Numbered from the stretch's first letter, positions 18,091-27,652 are shown. The stretch: DNA of 64,000 nucleotides from Sphingopyxis macrogoltabida (GCF_001314325.1 NZ_CP009429.1:3906501-3970500); one strand, 5' to 3'. The notes: generated by a model not told the origin, from the letters alone. Program-made: numbers and translations.

Positions 18091-20394
18091 CTAGAAATCG
18101 AACCCGACATTGACCCCGACGGTGCGCGGGCGGAGGCGATAGGCGCGGCCGCCGCCCAGGAGATTGTCGACCCAGGTGAAGTCATCGCGATTGGTCAGAT
18201 TCTTGGCGAAAACGCCCAACTTGATCCTGTCGATCGTGATCCCCGCATTGAGGCCGAACTGATGATAGTCGCCCACCTTGCCGGTCTCGTTGAGGTTGCT
18301 GTAGTAGCTGGAGACATAGGTCCAGTCGCCGCGGATGAAGGCTTCATTGCCTTCGATGTCGAAGCGCTTTTCCAGTGAGGCATAGGCATTGTGGTTGGGC
18401 GATCCCGGGAGCTGGGCGTTCCTGATGCCGCCGGACAGCGCCAGCGAATCCGCGTCGTTGCCCAATGTCGCCTTGGACCAGGACATCGAGAATTGGGCAT
18501 GCCAGTTGCCGGGCAAACGGCCTGACATTTCGAATTCCACGCCCTTAACCTTGGCGCTGCCGGCGTTGAAATAGAATCCGGCGCGGCGCGGGAAGGTGAG
18601 GAGGATGACCGGAATGCCCTTCCAGTCGGTATAATAGCCGGTCAGCGAGCCGCGGAGGTTGCCGCTCGGCGACTGGAATTTGAAGCCGCCTTCATAGGTG
18701 TCGACCTTGTCCGGGTCGAGCAGGCCGGGCGGGATGGTACGCTGGGTCCCGTCGACGAAGTCCACGATACCGTCGCCATTGGGATCGTCGAGCGGATCCA
18801 GCAGATTCTGGACCTGCGGCTGGCGGAAACCCTGTGCCCATTGGCCATAGATGAAAATCTCGTCGTTCGGCTTGTAGGCGAGGTTCACTTTCCAGTTCAC
18901 GCCGTCGACGCTGCTCTTGAAGCCCTGCAAGCCATTCACGATCACCGGATCGACATATTGATCGCGGAAGATCGGATAAGAGGTATTGAACCGGTAATAG
19001 CGCGCGCCGACCGTCAGCGTCAGCGGATCCCAGGGCGTGAACGCCGCTTCGCCGAATGCCGCAAACTGCTTGGTGACCAGTTCGCGCTCCGGCCCTTCGC
19101 CAAGGCTCACCGCGATATCGTCATAGACGGGTCCGGTGGTTACCGTGCCGCTGTAGCGAATATTTGCGAAAATATGCTCCGAGCGGTCTTCGTAATAAAT
19201 CCCGCTCACGAGCTGCAACGGACCTTCCCAGCCCGACGTAAAGCGCGTCTCGTTCACGAAGACCTTGTTATATTTGCGGCCGGCGGAATAGGTGCCCGCC
19301 AGACTGGCCGGATCGACATAGCCCAGGGAAAAGTGGCTTTTCGCCCGATGATCGACATAGGAGGTGGAGTTGATCAACGTCCCCCAGTCCCAGCTATATT
19401 CGGCGATGAAATTGGAGAGGTTGAGAGTGGTATTGGTGAACTCGTCCGCCGAGCTGTCGGGACCGGTGCGCGGCGTCGCCTGGAGATAGTCGGTCGCCGA
19501 TACGTTGGTGTCGATATAGCCGAAGCCGTCCTGTTCGATCCGCTGATAGAGATGCATCGCTTCGAACGACAGACCGTCGGCCGGCTCCCAGCGGATGCTG
19601 CCGCGAAAGCCGGTGGTTTTCGACGCCCCGACATTGTCGCGATCGCGCGCTTGCACGCCAAGGCCCGCCGCATAATCGATGGCGGCTGTCGGCTGACTGG
19701 CGGCGACATTGTCGATATAGCCGTTCTCGAAAACCCGATAGCCGACCAGACGAACGGCCAGCCGATCGCGTACGATCGGCAGGTTGACCATGGCGTTCAC
19801 CGTGTAGTTGGCGGCACCGCGCCCCGCGGTGTTGGAATATTCTGCACTGACGCGGCCTTCGACTTCCGTCAGTTTCGGCGAGTTGGGAATGACGCGAACC
19901 GCGCCGCCGAGCGCGCCCGATCCGAACAGCGTGCCTTGCGGCCCGCGCAGAACTTCGACGCGTTCGATATCGAACATCTTGGGATCGGAGTTGCCGGCCT
20001 GGTTGCCGTTGATCTGCGTCCCCATGCCCGTCACCGGAACTTCGCCGAAATAGCTGCCGGTCGGGGTGTTGGTGGAAATCTGGCTGCCGGTGCTGATGCC
20101 GCGAATGGTGATCGTGTTCTGGCCGTTGCCGCGTTCCTGAAAGCTGACGCCGGGCACGGACTGGAGATAGTCGTTCATTCCGACCAGATTGCGCTTCAGG
20201 ATCTGCTCCTCGCCGATGGCGCTGACGGCGCCCGGCGTGTCCTGCAAGGTGGTCTCGCGGCGGGTCGCGGTAACGATGATTTCGTCGTCGCCCTGCCCGG
20301 CCTGTTGCCTGCCGCTAGCATCGCGATCCTGCGCCAAGGCCGGCGCCGTCCACACCAGGGCGAGAGCGCAGCCGGTTACAAATTTGCTTTTCAT
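18091..20394 (-). CDS. TonB-dependent outer-membrane receptor
   Basis: A 767-residue receptor with signal peptide (MKSKFVTGCALALVWTAPALA), TonB box region DDEIIVTATRRE (residues ~37-48), plug domain (VSAIGEEQILKRN, VPGVSFQERGNGQNTITIRGI, FDIERVEVLRGPQGTLFGSGALGGAVRVI) and a beta-barrel ending in aromatic VGFDF, the usual outer-membrane signature. It belongs to the large sphingomonad group without a siderophore signature. The CocE hydrolase gene follows on the same strand, suggesting a substrate-uptake pair. No Fur-box-like sequence was seen upstream. Confidence is high for the family, none for the ligand. Confidence 0.95.
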   Translation of the reverse strand: MKSKFVTGCALALVWTAPALAQDRDASGRQQAGQGDDEIIVTATRRETTLQDTPGAVSAIGEEQILKRNLVGMNDYLQSVPGVSFQERGNGQNTITIRGISTGSQISTNTPTGSYFGEVPVTGMGTQINGNQAGNSDPKMFDIERVEVLRGPQGTLFGSGALGGAVRVIPNSPKLTEVEGRVSAEYSNTAGRGAANYTVNAMVNLPIVRDRLAVRLVGYRVFENGYIDNVAASQPTAAIDYAAGLGVQARDRDNVGASKTTGFRGSIRWEPADGLSFEAMHLYQRIEQDGFGYIDTNVSATDYLQATPRTGPDSSADEFTNTTLNLSNFIAEYSWDWGTLINSTSYVDHRAKSHFSLGYVDPASLAGTYSAGRKYNKVFVNETRFTSGWEGPLQLVSGIYYEDRSEHIFANIRYSGTVTTGPVYDDIAVSLGEGPERELVTKQFAAFGEAAFTPWDPLTLTVGARYYRFNTSYPIFRDQYVDPVIVNGLQGFKSSVDGVNWKVNLAYKPNDEIFIYGQWAQGFRQPQVQNLLDPLDDPNGDGIVDFVDGTQRTIPPGLLDPDKVDTYEGGFKFQSPSGNLRGSLTGYYTDWKGIPVILLTFPRRAGFYFNAGSAKVKGVEFEMSGRLPGNWHAQFSMSWSKATLGNDADSLALSGGIRNAQLPGSPNHNAYASLEKRFDIEGNEAFIRGDWTYVSSYYSNLNETGKVGDYHQFGLNAGITIDRIKLGVFAKNLTNRDDFTWVDNLLGGGRAYRLRPRTVGVNVGFDF

Positions 20395-20614
20395 TACAAT
20401 CCCCTTTTGCGACGGGGATGTTGGCTATGATCGTTTTATGCCCGTCGGGGGAATTAACCCTCCCCCGCTCTGCCGGCGCAAATGATTAATCCTGAGGCCT
20501 AGATTGAATTATTCTTACGCTAACGCCGGGGATACCGTTATAAAAACGCCAGCAGGCAGCCCGCCGGAACTGCTGGCAATGGCAGCCTCGGGTTCGCGGG
20601 GGCAGCGGTCGCGA

Positions 20615-21826
20615 TCAGCTCAGCGCGGCGCAGGCCTGCTGGATGCGGACGCACGCTTCCTTGAGCACCGCTTCCGACGTCGCATAGGAAACGCGGAAGG
20701 CCGGCGACAGGCCGAAGGCGCCGCCGTGGACCGCGGCAACGCGCGCCGAATCGAGGAAATAGTCGATCAGCGCTTCGTCGGTGTCGATGACGTGACCCGA
20801 GGGGGTCTTCTTGCCGATACAGCCGCTGGCATCGGGATAGACATAGAAGGCGCCGTCGGGGGTCGGGCAATTGAGCCCCGGCGCGTCGTTGAGCATCGCG
20901 ACGACCATGTCGCGGCGTTTGCGGAACGCGGCGTTGCGGTCGTCGAGGAACTGCTGCGGCCCGCCGAGCGCGGCGGCGGCAGCGGCCTGCGCGATCGAGC
21001 AGGGGTTCGAGGTCGACTGCGACTGGAGCTTGCCCATCGCCTTGATGATCCACGCGGGGCCGCCCGCATAGCCGATGCGCCAGCCGGTCATCGCATAGGC
21101 CTTCGAACAGCCGTTCACGGTCAGGATGCGGTCGGTGAGGTCGGGGCAGCGCTGCGCGAGCGTCGAAAATTCGAAATCGGCGTACCAGACATGCTCGTAC
21201 ATATCGTCGCACATCACCATGACGTGCGGATGGCGCCGCACGACTTCGCCGATCGCGTCGAGCTCTTGCGGAGAATAGGCGGCGCCCGACGGGTTCGACG
21301 GCGAGTTGAAGATGATCCAGCGCGTCTTCTTCGTGATCGCCTTGTCGAGCTGCGCCGGGGTGATCTTGTAATTCTGCGCCGCCGACGCCTCGATGACGAC
21401 GGGCGTGCCGCCGCAGAAGGCGACGATGTCGGGATAGCTGACCCAATAGGGCGCAGGGATGATCACCTCGTCGCCCGCATCGACGGTCGCGACCAGCGCG
21501 TTAAACAGCGTGTGCTTGCCGCCGACGTTGACGCTGATCTGGTCGAGCCCGTAGTCGAGCCCGTTGTCGCGGCGGAACTTGCCGCGGATCGCTTCCTTGA
21601 GCGCGATCGTGCCGTCGACCAGCGTATATTTGGTCTGGCCGCTCCGGATCGCCTCGATCGCCGCTTCCTTGACGAAATCGGGGGTATCGAAATCGGGTTC
21701 GCCGGCGCTGAGGCCGATCACGTCGACCCCGTCGGCTTTCAGCTTGGTCACGCGCGCGGTCATCGCGAGCGTTGCCGAAGGCTGGATGCGACCGAGGGCG
21801 GCGGAGGTATGCGGCTTCAGCGACAT
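20615..21826 (-). CDS. PLP-dependent aspartate/aromatic aminotransferase (class I)
   Basis: A 403-residue fold-type I aminotransferase. The PLP lysine lies in NGCSKAYAMTGWRIGYAGGP; GEPDFDTPDFVKEAAIEAI, NSPSNPSGAAYSP and CDDMYEHVWY are the matching substrate/PLP blocks. The sequence resembles aspartate aminotransferases of the 1-beta/Thermus type, which may also accept prephenate. The start was put at ATG 21826 (MSLKPHTSAALGRIQPSATL) with AAGGA 12 nt upstream. A 264-bp inverted-repeat element lies 119 nt upstream and could affect its promoter. Confidence 0.93.
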   Translation of the reverse strand: MSLKPHTSAALGRIQPSATLAMTARVTKLKADGVDVIGLSAGEPDFDTPDFVKEAAIEAIRSGQTKYTLVDGTIALKEAIRGKFRRDNGLDYGLDQISVNVGGKHTLFNALVATVDAGDEVIIPAPYWVSYPDIVAFCGGTPVVIEASAAQNYKITPAQLDKAITKKTRWIIFNSPSNPSGAAYSPQELDAIGEVVRRHPHVMVMCDDMYEHVWYADFEFSTLAQRCPDLTDRILTVNGCSKAYAMTGWRIGYAGGPAWIIKAMGKLQSQSTSNPCSIAQAAAAAALGGPQQFLDDRNAAFRKRRDMVVAMLNDAPGLNCPTPDGAFYVYPDASGCIGKKTPSGHVIDTDEALIDYFLDSARVAAVHGGAFGLSPAFRVSYATSEAVLKEACVRIQQACAALS

Positions 21827-21944
21827 GGAGGAAGATTCCTTCGCGGGCATAGAGGCGGGAAATTGCGCGGGGCCGCGCCTAGAGAATCCGCCCGCAATTC
21901 GCAAGCGCGCTGGTTGATAATTTACCTATGCAGGACGAGGGTTA

Positions 21945-22208
21945 GGGTCCGTACTCGATTTCCACGCCGTCGAGGTTTGAAGCAAAATGGCTCAGTGCGA
22001 GGAGAGAAGGCGAAGGAATATGTCGATATTTCAAGGCTTCTCGACGAAGCAATGGGCCATTTTGATCAAATCCCTGCGGGACGCCCAAATGGCTTCCATC
22101 TCGGCCCGAAAGCCGCTTGGAAAGGCCGCCAGCCTTCCCAGCGCGTCTTTCGGCCCGATCTGTTCGCCATTTGGGCGCCTCGACGGCGTGGAAATCGAGT
22201 ACGGACCC
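21945..22208. mobile_element. 264-bp MITE-like element with long inverted ends and TA duplication
   Basis: GGGTCCGTACTCGATTTCCA at the left end is repeated in inverted orientation at the right end, the perfect match running 31 bp from each edge to GCCGTCGAGG. Both ends are flanked by TA (21943-21944 and 22209-22210), the target duplication of IS630/Tc1-mariner elements. Inside, CGCCCAAATGGC and GCCATTTGGGCG form a second inverted pair enclosing CGGCCCGAAAG/CTTTCGGCCCG. No transposase frame exists, so the element is non-autonomous. Its right end lies at the pabB stop codon. Confidence 0.75.
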
Positions 22209-24028
22209 TAAACTTGCCCGTCCGCCAGCCGCGCCGGAATCAGGCCGCGCAGCGAATTGCCGATGAAGAAACCGTCGGCGAGGTCGGCGGTCCGCAGGTG
22301 CGATTCGACCGCGCGCCCCTTTTCGATCAGCTCGCCGCGCAGCACGCCCGGCAGCAGGCCGAGCGCCAGCGGCGGAGTGAGCAGCAAGCCGTCGCGCTCG
22401 ACGAAGACGTTGCTCCAGCTCCCCTCGGTGACGAAACCCGGTTCGTCGACGAAGATCACCTCGGCGGTGCCGCTCTCGTGCCGCGCCGCGTCATAGGCGG
22501 CGCGCAGGCTCGTCTTGTGGGCAAGGCGGAAATCGTCGGCGGTCATCGGCGACGGCCGCACCGCGACCGGGACCGGCAATTCGGCAAGCCGTGGCAGCGG
22601 CGACACCTCGACCGCCAGCGCGCCCGACGGCGCCAGCCGCATCCGCACCCGCGCCGCGCTGCGCAGCCGGAAGGTCGCCGATTGCAGGCTGTTGCGGGCG
22701 CCGTGCCGGTCGAAGGCGAAACCGAGCGCATCGGCGCTCGCCTTCATCCGTGCGAGATGCCCCTCGAGCCGCTGGACACCGTCGACCGGATCGAAAAGCA
22801 TGGTTTCCAGAAGATCGAAGCTTTCGCCCGCCCTGCTCACAAATTCCCCCTTGGCCAGACATTCGCGCCATTCCTCGCCCGGCACGCTGTCGGCGACAAT
22901 TCCCGATCCCAATCCCAGCGTGGCCCGATTTGCGCCATCCCGCAAGCCATTGTGTGGAAAGACCAATGTCCGGATGGCGACATTGAACGCCGCATCGCCC
23001 CCGGGTTCGATGAAACCGATCGATCCCGTATAGAGCCCGCGCGGATCCGCCTCCAGCTCGTCGATGATCTCCATCGCGCGCACCTTGGGTGCGCCGGTGA
23101 TCGATCCGCAGGGAAAGGCGGCGCGCAGCACGTCGACCGCGCCTGTGCCCTCGGGGAGCCGCGCGGCGACGTCGGACACCAGCTGGTGGATCGTTGGAAA
23201 GCTTTCGACACGAAAGAGATCGGGGACCGCGACCGACCCCGGCGCTGCGACGCGCGACAGGTCGTTGCGGATCAGGTCGACGATCATCAGATTTTCGGCG
23301 CGCTGCTTGGGATCGCCCGCGAGTTCGGCCGCGGCCTGCGCATCGGCGTCGGGATCGGCGAGCCGCGCCGCCGTCCCCTTCATCGGCCGCGCCATCACCT
23401 CGCCGCCGCGCAGCGCGAAGAAAAGCTCGGGCGAATGCGAGACGATCGCCTGGCTACCGGTCCAGAGAACCCCGCCATAGCCCGCGCGCGCCGTCCGCCG
23501 CAGCCGCGCGTGGATGGCCAGCGGATTGCCGGCGACGGGAACGTCGGCGCGAAAGGTCAGGTTCGCCTGATAGATGTCGCCGGCACGGATAAGGTCGAGC
23601 ACGCGGCGGACCGCCGCCTCATAATCGGCGCGCGCGATCCGCGGCGCCGCCTTGCCGACCCACGCGCCGGCGGGATCGGGGAGCAGCGCCGCGATGGCGT
23701 CGGCGTCGATCCGCTCGACCCGCTCGAACAGGCCGAACCAGCCGAGCGGCGTCGCCTCGCCGGCGCCATCGCGCGCCGGCCCGCGCCACGCCGGCGCCAG
23801 CCCCTTGCCCGCTTCGTAGGCCAGATAGCCCGCAGCATAGAGGCCGCGGCGCTGCGCCGCTTCGAGTGCGACGAAGAGATCGGCGATTTCGGATGCGTGC
23901 CGCGCCGTCAGCACCTCGACTGGATCGCGGAACAGCCGCGCCGGCACCGCGCCCACAGCCCGCGCGTCGTCGAGCAGGATGAAGGGCGGGCAATCGGGCC
24001 CGGGCGGGGATTGCAATAGGTCGATCAT
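22208..24028 (-). CDS. pabB: aminodeoxychorismate synthase component I fused to an aminodeoxychorismate lyase domain
   Basis: A 606-residue fusion. Residues ~1-365 are the chorismate-binding PabB domain: DIYQANLTFRAD, SPELFFALRGGEVMARPMKGT, ENLMIVDLIRNDLSR and CGSITGAPKVRAMEIIDELE. Residues ~400-606 are a fold-type IV PLP domain like PabC (EVIFVDEPGFVTEGSWSNVFVERDG), with the late FFIGNSLRGLIPA block. It converts chorismate toward p-aminobenzoate for folate; a glutaminase (PabA) must be supplied elsewhere. The stop TAG is made by the TA target duplication plus the first base of the MITE at its 3' end; removing the element would leave TAA in the same place. Confidence 0.93.
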   Translation of the reverse strand: MIDLLQSPPGPDCPPFILLDDARAVGAVPARLFRDPVEVLTARHASEIADLFVALEAAQRRGLYAAGYLAYEAGKGLAPAWRGPARDGAGEATPLGWFGLFERVERIDADAIAALLPDPAGAWVGKAAPRIARADYEAAVRRVLDLIRAGDIYQANLTFRADVPVAGNPLAIHARLRRTARAGYGGVLWTGSQAIVSHSPELFFALRGGEVMARPMKGTAARLADPDADAQAAAELAGDPKQRAENLMIVDLIRNDLSRVAAPGSVAVPDLFRVESFPTIHQLVSDVAARLPEGTGAVDVLRAAFPCGSITGAPKVRAMEIIDELEADPRGLYTGSIGFIEPGGDAAFNVAIRTLVFPHNGLRDGANRATLGLGSGIVADSVPGEEWRECLAKGEFVSRAGESFDLLETMLFDPVDGVQRLEGHLARMKASADALGFAFDRHGARNSLQSATFRLRSAARVRMRLAPSGALAVEVSPLPRLAELPVPVAVRPSPMTADDFRLAHKTSLRAAYDAARHESGTAEVIFVDEPGFVTEGSWSNVFVERDGLLLTPPLALGLLPGVLRGELIEKGRAVESHLRTADLADGFFIGNSLRGLIPARLADGQV

Positions 24029-24060
24029 CGCCTGCCGCGCGCTTCCCGCCGATCCGCGGG

Positions 24061-24609
24061 TCAGCGCTCGCGTTTCACGCGAATACGCTTCTGCCCGCCG
24101 ATCTCGGCGAAATAGCTGCCCATCACGCCGGGATAGATCGACACCTTGTCGCCCGTTTTCGGGTCGCGCGGCAGGATCGTCTGGTCGGTCTGCGCCCAGA
24201 CGGCCCCGTCTTCGATCTCGAAGCGGATCTTGTCGTAATCATAGCGGCGCGCCCAGGCGACGGTGGTTTCGAGGCGCTGGATCTGTTCCTTGTCGTCGTC
24301 GCCGCCGCCAAAGAAGGGCAGGTCGCGCAGCGTGAAACCGAACAGGCCGCGCCGCGCCTTTTGCGCCGATGCGCGGTCGAAGAAATTGACGTCGCGCGCG
24401 ACCTCGGCCTGTTGCAGCGCCGCGACCTGCCGGTCGAAACATGCCAGTCGCGCCGTGGTGTCGGAGATGGCGCGGCAGTCATAGACTTGCTGGACCTGCG
24501 CCGGGGTCGGCGGCGGCTCCTTCTCCTTGGCGAAGGCGGGGGACACGCCCAGCGCAATCAGGGCGCATGCACCCGCGAGCATCGCCGAAACCGGTCGCTG
24601 CATTGCCAT
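24061..24609 (-). CDS. exported protein of unknown function
   Basis: A ~182-residue protein with a signal peptide (MQRPVSAMLAGACALIALGVSPAFA). After a KEKEPPPTP linker comes a YDCRAISDTTARLACFDRQV motif with two cysteines, seen in a number of short exported proteobacterial proteins including VasI-like ones; the rest has a glycine/aspartate patch (FFGGGDDDKE) and a beta-rich C terminus with many charged residues. The start is ATG 24609 (AAGGGG 10 nt upstream) or ATG 24603. The gap to pabB is 32 nt, so co-transcription is likely. The function is unknown. Confidence 0.75.
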   Translation of the reverse strand: MAMQRPVSAMLAGACALIALGVSPAFAKEKEPPPTPAQVQQVYDCRAISDTTARLACFDRQVAALQQAEVARDVNFFDRASAQKARRGLFGFTLRDLPFFGGGDDDKEQIQRLETTVAWARRYDYDKIRFEIEDGAVWAQTDQTILPRDPKTGDKVSIYPGVMGSYFAEIGGQKRIRVKRER

Positions 24610-24735
24610 CTGCCCATTCCCCTTGCCGATATCCGCCATGGACTAGCCGCCTCGCCGCCGCGCCGCAAGATTGCGATATGCCGCAACGCTGCTTAGAGTG
24701 ATGTCAGTAACGAAAAGCCGAGGACAAAACGCCCA

Positions 24736-26403
24736 ATGGACAGCCCTTATGACTGGTCGACCAATTACCGCCATCCGACGGCTTGGGATCAGGAGTTTGC
24801 GCCGCTGTCGCTTCCCGACATGCTGGCCGCCAGCGTCGCGCGGCGCGGCGATGCGCCGATGCTCGACTTCCTCGGCCGCCGCTTCGGCTATGCCGAGGTC
24901 GCGAGCGGTGCCGCCCGCGTCGCGCGCGGCTTGCAGCAGCGCGGGATCGGCAAGGGCAGCCGCGTCGGCCTGTTCCTCCCCAACGTCCCGCACTATGTCG
25001 CCGCTTATTATGGCGCGCTCGCCGCCGGCGCGACGGTGGTCAATTTCTCGCCGCTCTACACCGTCGCCGAACTCGAAGCGCAGGTCGAGGATTCGGGCAC
25101 CGACATCCTGTTCACGATCAGCGCCGCGGCATTACTGCCGACCGCGCTCGCGGTGCTCGACGGATCGAGCCTGCGCCACCTTGTCGTCGGTTCGGTCGCC
25201 GGCGGGCTGCCCGCCGCCAAGTCGATGCTTTATCGCCTGTTCAAACGCAAGGAGACCGCGCCGCTTCCCGACGACCCGCGCATCACGCGTTTTTCGGCGC
25301 TGGTCGCCAATGACGGCCGCCCCGATCCGGTGGCGATCGATCCCGCAACCGATATCGCGCTGATCCAGTATACCGGCGGCACCACCGGCACGCCGAAGGG
25401 CGCCAAGCTGACGCACCAGAATCTGACCGCCAACGCGCGGCAGGTGAATGCGATCGATCCCGACCATGACGCCGACGACCGCATCCTCGGCGTCCTCCCC
25501 TTCTTCCATGTCTTCGCCAACACCTGCGTCCTCAACCGCACCGTCCTCAATGGCGGGACGATCACGATGCTGCCCCGCTTCGACGCGAAACAGGCGCTGG
25601 AAGCGATCACGCGGACGAAAACGACCGCGCTGCCCGGCGTGCCAACGATGTACCAAGCGCTGCTCGACCATCCCGATCTCGCGAAGACCGATTTCTCCAG
25701 CCTGCGCGTCTGCATCTCGGGCGGCGCGCCGATGCCCGCCGAACTCCGCGAAAAATTCGTCGCCGCCACCGGGGCGTCGCTGGTCGAAGGCTATGGCCTC
25801 ACCGAAAGCTCGGGCGTCGTCGCGACCAATCCCTATGACGGACCGGTCAAGCCCGGCACGATCGGCCAGCCGCTGCCGGCAACGTACCTGCGCCTTGTCG
25901 ACAAGGAAGACCCGATGCGGGCGGCGCCGGCGGGCGAGCCCGGCGAGCTGGTGGTCAAGGGGCCGCAGATCATGCAGGGCTATTGGAACCGCCCCGACGC
26001 CGACAAGGACAGCTTCACCGAAGACGGCTGGCTGCGCACCGGCGACGTCGCGACGATCGACGCCGATGGCTATGTCCGCATCGTCGACCGGCTGAAGGAC
26101 ATGATCGCGGTCGGCGGCTTCAAGGTCTATCCGAGCGTGATCGAGGCGCATCTTCACGAACATCCGGCGGTGAAGGAAGCGATCGTGCTCGGCGTCCCCG
26201 ATGCCTATCGCGGCGAGGTGCCGAAGGCGTTCGTGACGCTCGAAGACGGGTTCAGCGCCACCGGCGAGGAACTCGCCGCATGGCTCAACCGGCAGCTCGG
26301 CAAGCACGAACGGGTCAGCGCGGTCGAGGTGCGGCTGAACCTGCCCAAGACGATGATCGGCAAGCTCGACCGCAAGGCGCTGCGGGCGGAAGCGGAGGGC
26401 TGA
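24736..26403 (+). CDS. fadD: long-chain fatty acid-CoA ligase
   Basis: A 555-residue adenylate-forming enzyme. The P-loop-like motif YTGGTTGTPKGAKLTH, the A5-type EGYGLTESSGV, the A7/A8 motifs WLRTGDVATIDADGYVRIVDRLKDMI and the C-terminal lysine in KTMIGKLDRKALR are all present. It activates fatty acids for beta-oxidation and links functionally to the ACAD, ETF and crotonase genes nearby. It ends 2 nt before the convergent lipoprotein stop. Medium-chain substrates are an alternative. Confidence 0.95.
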   Translation: MDSPYDWSTNYRHPTAWDQEFAPLSLPDMLAASVARRGDAPMLDFLGRRFGYAEVASGAARVARGLQQRGIGKGSRVGLFLPNVPHYVAAYYGALAAGATVVNFSPLYTVAELEAQVEDSGTDILFTISAAALLPTALAVLDGSSLRHLVVGSVAGGLPAAKSMLYRLFKRKETAPLPDDPRITRFSALVANDGRPDPVAIDPATDIALIQYTGGTTGTPKGAKLTHQNLTANARQVNAIDPDHDADDRILGVLPFFHVFANTCVLNRTVLNGGTITMLPRFDAKQALEAITRTKTTALPGVPTMYQALLDHPDLAKTDFSSLRVCISGGAPMPAELREKFVAATGASLVEGYGLTESSGVVATNPYDGPVKPGTIGQPLPATYLRLVDKEDPMRAAPAGEPGELVVKGPQIMQGYWNRPDADKDSFTEDGWLRTGDVATIDADGYVRIVDRLKDMIAVGGFKVYPSVIEAHLHEHPAVKEAIVLGVPDAYRGEVPKAFVTLEDGFSATGEELAAWLNRQLGKHERVSAVEVRLNLPKTMIGKLDRKALRAEAEG

Positions 26404-26405
26404 AA

Positions 26406-26939
26406 TTACCGGATTGCGGTTCGATCAAATGTCAAACCACCGACCACCGCGTCCAATATCGCGCGAAGCTCCGTCTCGGATTTGCTCGCCGATTCGACAT
26501 AGATGCTGATGACCGCCTTCGTTGTGACGATTCCGGAATAATTGAACTGACGCCCCAGATTGTCCTCACCCCGATAGGCGATCGCATGCCCCCAAGGCCG
26601 CTCAACCACCACCGGCTCGGTCACGGTTATGTGCCTCCCCACCGCAGCAGCAACCTCCCCCTCAGCCTTGAGCCTAAACTCGGCCATCTTATTGGCGATC
26701 ATCTCGGTCTGATCAGCGCGCGCGTTTATCCCCATCGCCGACGAAACCAGTCGGGTATCGAGCGACGCCGATGAAAAACTGTGCTGCTCAGGATCCTCCT
26801 GCTCGTCGCGAACCCAATCCCCAGTCAGCTCGATCGAATAATTTGGGTCGATAACCTTGGTCGGCAGCGCCCCCGAGCCTTGTACCGGCACAGAGCAAGC
26901 CGAAGAGACGCAGAGCAGCAACGCAAACCATTTCCACAT
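26406..26939 (-). CDS. lipoprotein of unknown function
   Basis: A 177-residue protein with a lipoprotein signal (MWKWFALLLCVSSAC, lipobox SSAC). The mature part contains SIELTGDWVRDEQEDPEQHSF and ends in a helix EAELRAILDAVVGGL-like stretch, a pattern seen in small stress-response-like or PsbP/DcrB-like lipoproteins, but no domain is certain. Its codon use is less GC-rich than the neighbours, so it may be younger here. It converges with fadD, the stops being 2 nt apart. Confidence 0.72.
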   Translation of the reverse strand: MWKWFALLLCVSSACSVPVQGSGALPTKVIDPNYSIELTGDWVRDEQEDPEQHSFSSASLDTRLVSSAMGINARADQTEMIANKMAEFRLKAEGEVAAAVGRHITVTEPVVVERPWGHAIAYRGEDNLGRQFNYSGIVTTKAVISIYVESASKSETELRAILDAVVGGLTFDRTAIR

Positions 26940-27024
26940 TTAGAACACCCCCTCGGCGGCGCATCGCCAGCGCCGAAACGGATAGAGCGGGACGATGTCC
27001 CGGCAAAGGTGATTTGTTCGGATG

Positions 27025-27042
27025 AGATGTTGTAACCTTTGT
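27025..27042. promoter_or_regulatory. possible Zur half-box upstream of merC-like gene
   Basis: GAGATGTTGTAACCTTTGTC contains GATGTTGTAAC, like the left half of alphaproteobacterial Zur boxes (GAAATGTTATA...). The right half is poor. It lies ~50 nt before the MerC-like start; a Zur-type regulator is encoded just downstream. Confidence 0.3.
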
Positions 27043-27089
27043 CATGTTATGCCATATCGAGGCTGAGTTTTTTTAATGGAGAGAATCGG

Positions 27090-27524
27090 GTGACGCACGT
27101 CGCCAGCCACGCCCCTGCCCTGACGCGCCTCGGCGCGATCGTTCGGGCTGCGCGCGATTCGCGGCCACTGACCTCGCTCAACGGCGATCAGCTCGCGATG
27201 GGACTGTCGGGCCTGTGCCTCGTCCACTGCCTCGCGACGACGATCTTCTTCGCCTCGATCGCGTCGGTCGGCGGGGTGTTCCTCGAAAATCATCTGTTCC
27301 ACGAAATCGGCCTGATCATCGCGATCGGCTTCGCGCTGGTGACGCTCGTCTCGGGCGTGCTCAGCCACGGCTATATGATGCCGTTCGCGGTCGGCAGCTT
27401 CGGGCTCGGCATGATGGCCGGCGCGCTGTCGCGGCCACATGACGGCAGCGAGGTTCTGGCGACGATGGTGGGCGTCGCCGTCGTCGCGCTCGGCCACGAC
27501 CTCAACCGCCGCGCCAGCCACTGA
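27090..27524 (+). CDS. MerC-domain membrane protein
   Basis: A 144-residue protein with four hydrophobic segments. MGLSGLCLVHCLATTIFF carries the paired cysteines of MerC TM1 (CLVHC) together with the histidine. The start is GTG 27090 because GGAGAG lies 6 nt upstream; the open frame further upstream has no family match. In sphingomonads MerC-like genes often sit next to a zur gene, as here (128 nt), suggesting a link to zinc or another soft metal rather than a mercury operon; no merR, merA or merT is present. Confidence 0.87.
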   Translation: MTHVASHAPALTRLGAIVRAARDSRPLTSLNGDQLAMGLSGLCLVHCLATTIFFASIASVGGVFLENHLFHEIGLIIAIGFALVTLVSGVLSHGYMMPFAVGSFGLGMMAGALSRPHDGSEVLATMVGVAVVALGHDLNRRASH

Positions 27525-27652
27525 TCCGCCGCCGGAACGGACCGTCCGCAGCTTGCGGGCGCCCCCCAAACAGCCTACATTGTCTCCATCAGGGATAGAT
27601 CGGCGCCGCGCGACATTTCGCGGCATCATCGGGGGCGACATAGGAAAACGCC

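Noticed and set aside
20504..24019. A very long open frame (1171 codons) on the plus strand
   Set aside because: It runs antisense to pabB and the aminotransferase; the translation is Arg/Asp/Ala-rich without any motif, as expected for an alternative frame of high-GC genes.
27090..27524. Mercury-resistance operon
   Set aside because: Only a MerC-like gene is present; there is no merR, merT, merP or merA nearby.
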